Assembly (NCBI GenBank): GCA_965659845.1
Contig: CBFHXS010000121.1
Location: 1-6,332, forward strand
Direction: 5' to 3'
Length of the DNA stretch: 6,332 nucleotides
DNA from: Brumimicrobium sp965659845
Lineage (GTDB): Bacteria; Bacteroidota; Bacteroidia; Flavobacteriales_D; Crocinitomicaceae
Part shown: in pieces, positions 6,073 to 6,332 of the stretch
Position numbering within the stretch: the stretch's first letter is position 1
How the letters are laid out: each line of letters starts with the position of its first letter
Position numbers and translations under genes: made by a program
The notes under the pieces: model-generated
Seen by the model: the letters and a program-made list of their open reading frames with translations, nothing else
Told to the model about the DNA's origin: nothing
Databases searched by the model: none

Positions 6073-6332
6073 ATGTTCGAGAATTTAACTGACAAATTTG
6101 AAAAAGCGTTTAAGGTATTAAAAGGACAGGGACAGATCTCTGAGATCAACGTTGCTGAAACTTTAAAAGAAGTTAGAAGAGCTTTATTAGATGCTGATGT
6201 TAACTTCAAGACTGCAAAAGAGTTTACTACAACCGTTAAAGAAAAAGCACTCGGTAGAGATGTTTTAAATGCGGTTTCCCCTGGTCAGTTAATGATCAAA
6301 ATCTGTCATGAAGAGTTGATTGAATTGATGGG
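6073..6332 (+). CDS. ffh: Signal recognition particle protein Ffh (SRP54), N-terminal part (3' end outside window)
   Basis: Translation from ATG 6073 runs open to the window edge, giving 86 complete codons of a protein usually about 440-450 residues long. It starts MFENLTDKFEKAFKVLKGQG and contains ALLDADV (37-43), the Ffh version of the conserved ALLEADV motif of the SRP GTPase N domain, followed by VKEKALGRDVLNAVSPGQ (55-72), also typical. The visible part is the four-helix N domain; the GTPase (G) and methionine-rich M domains lie outside the window. Ffh with 4.5S RNA targets inner membrane proteins to FtsY and SecYEG during translation. FtsY shares the N domain type, but the short N terminus starting directly with the N domain favours Ffh. 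No Shine-Dalgarno is seen. Confidence 0.94.
   Translation, partial: MFENLTDKFEKAFKVLKGQGQISEINVAETLKEVRRALLDADVNFKTAKEFTTTVKEKALGRDVLNAVSPGQLMIKICHEELIELM

Noticed and set aside
1..6332. Mobile element, CRISPR array, tRNA or defence system
   Set aside because: No transposase or integrase frame, terminal repeats, spaced direct repeats or tRNA-like cloverleaf were seen; the six genes account for nearly all the sequence.

Overview
The window looks like chromosomal DNA from a marine-type member of the Bacteroidota, probably Flavobacteriales. The evidence is AT-rich sequence, no Shine-Dalgarno motifs, promoters with the Bacteroidota -7 element TAnnTTTG, two secreted proteins ending in type A type IX secretion (T9SS) sorting domains, and a lipoprotein whose Cys is followed by QKEDD, close to the Bacteroidota surface-export signal. 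The genus cannot be fixed from the sequence alone.

Layout. Two housekeeping genes, both cut by the window edges, bracket four envelope or secreted genes. At the left edge is the 5' part of rpsO (ribosomal protein S15, minus strand), with its own -7 box and a small palindromic element at the predicted 5' end of its mRNA. Divergent from it is a plus-strand pair: an OmpP1/FadL-type outer membrane transporter (GTG start) and, 16 nt later, a T9SS-exported alpha/beta hydrolase with a complete set of catalytic motifs. A strong intrinsic terminator closes this pair and lies directly against the stop codon of a convergent minus-strand pair. That pair is read from right to left: first a lipoprotein with the SGNH/GDSL hydrolase scaffold, then an Asp-box (BNR) beta-propeller protein with a T9SS tail. 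Their stop and start codons abut exactly (TAG then ATG). At the right edge, divergent again, is the 5' part of ffh (signal recognition particle GTPase) with a textbook Bacteroidota promoter.

How the genes may work together. In Bacteroidota, FadL-type channels commonly sit next to secreted or lipoprotein esterases, which suggests release of a hydrophobic acyl product outside the cell followed by uptake through the channel. Here the active esterase would be the alpha/beta hydrolase. The SGNH-like lipoprotein has apparently lost the catalytic Ser, Asn and His at their expected places while keeping the surrounding scaffold, so it reads as a surface-exposed pseudoenzyme, perhaps a binding protein, co-expressed with a secreted propeller protein. 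This degenerate SGNH lipoprotein plus propeller pair is the most unusual thing in the window. Its function is unknown and the link to the FadL/esterase pair is inference.
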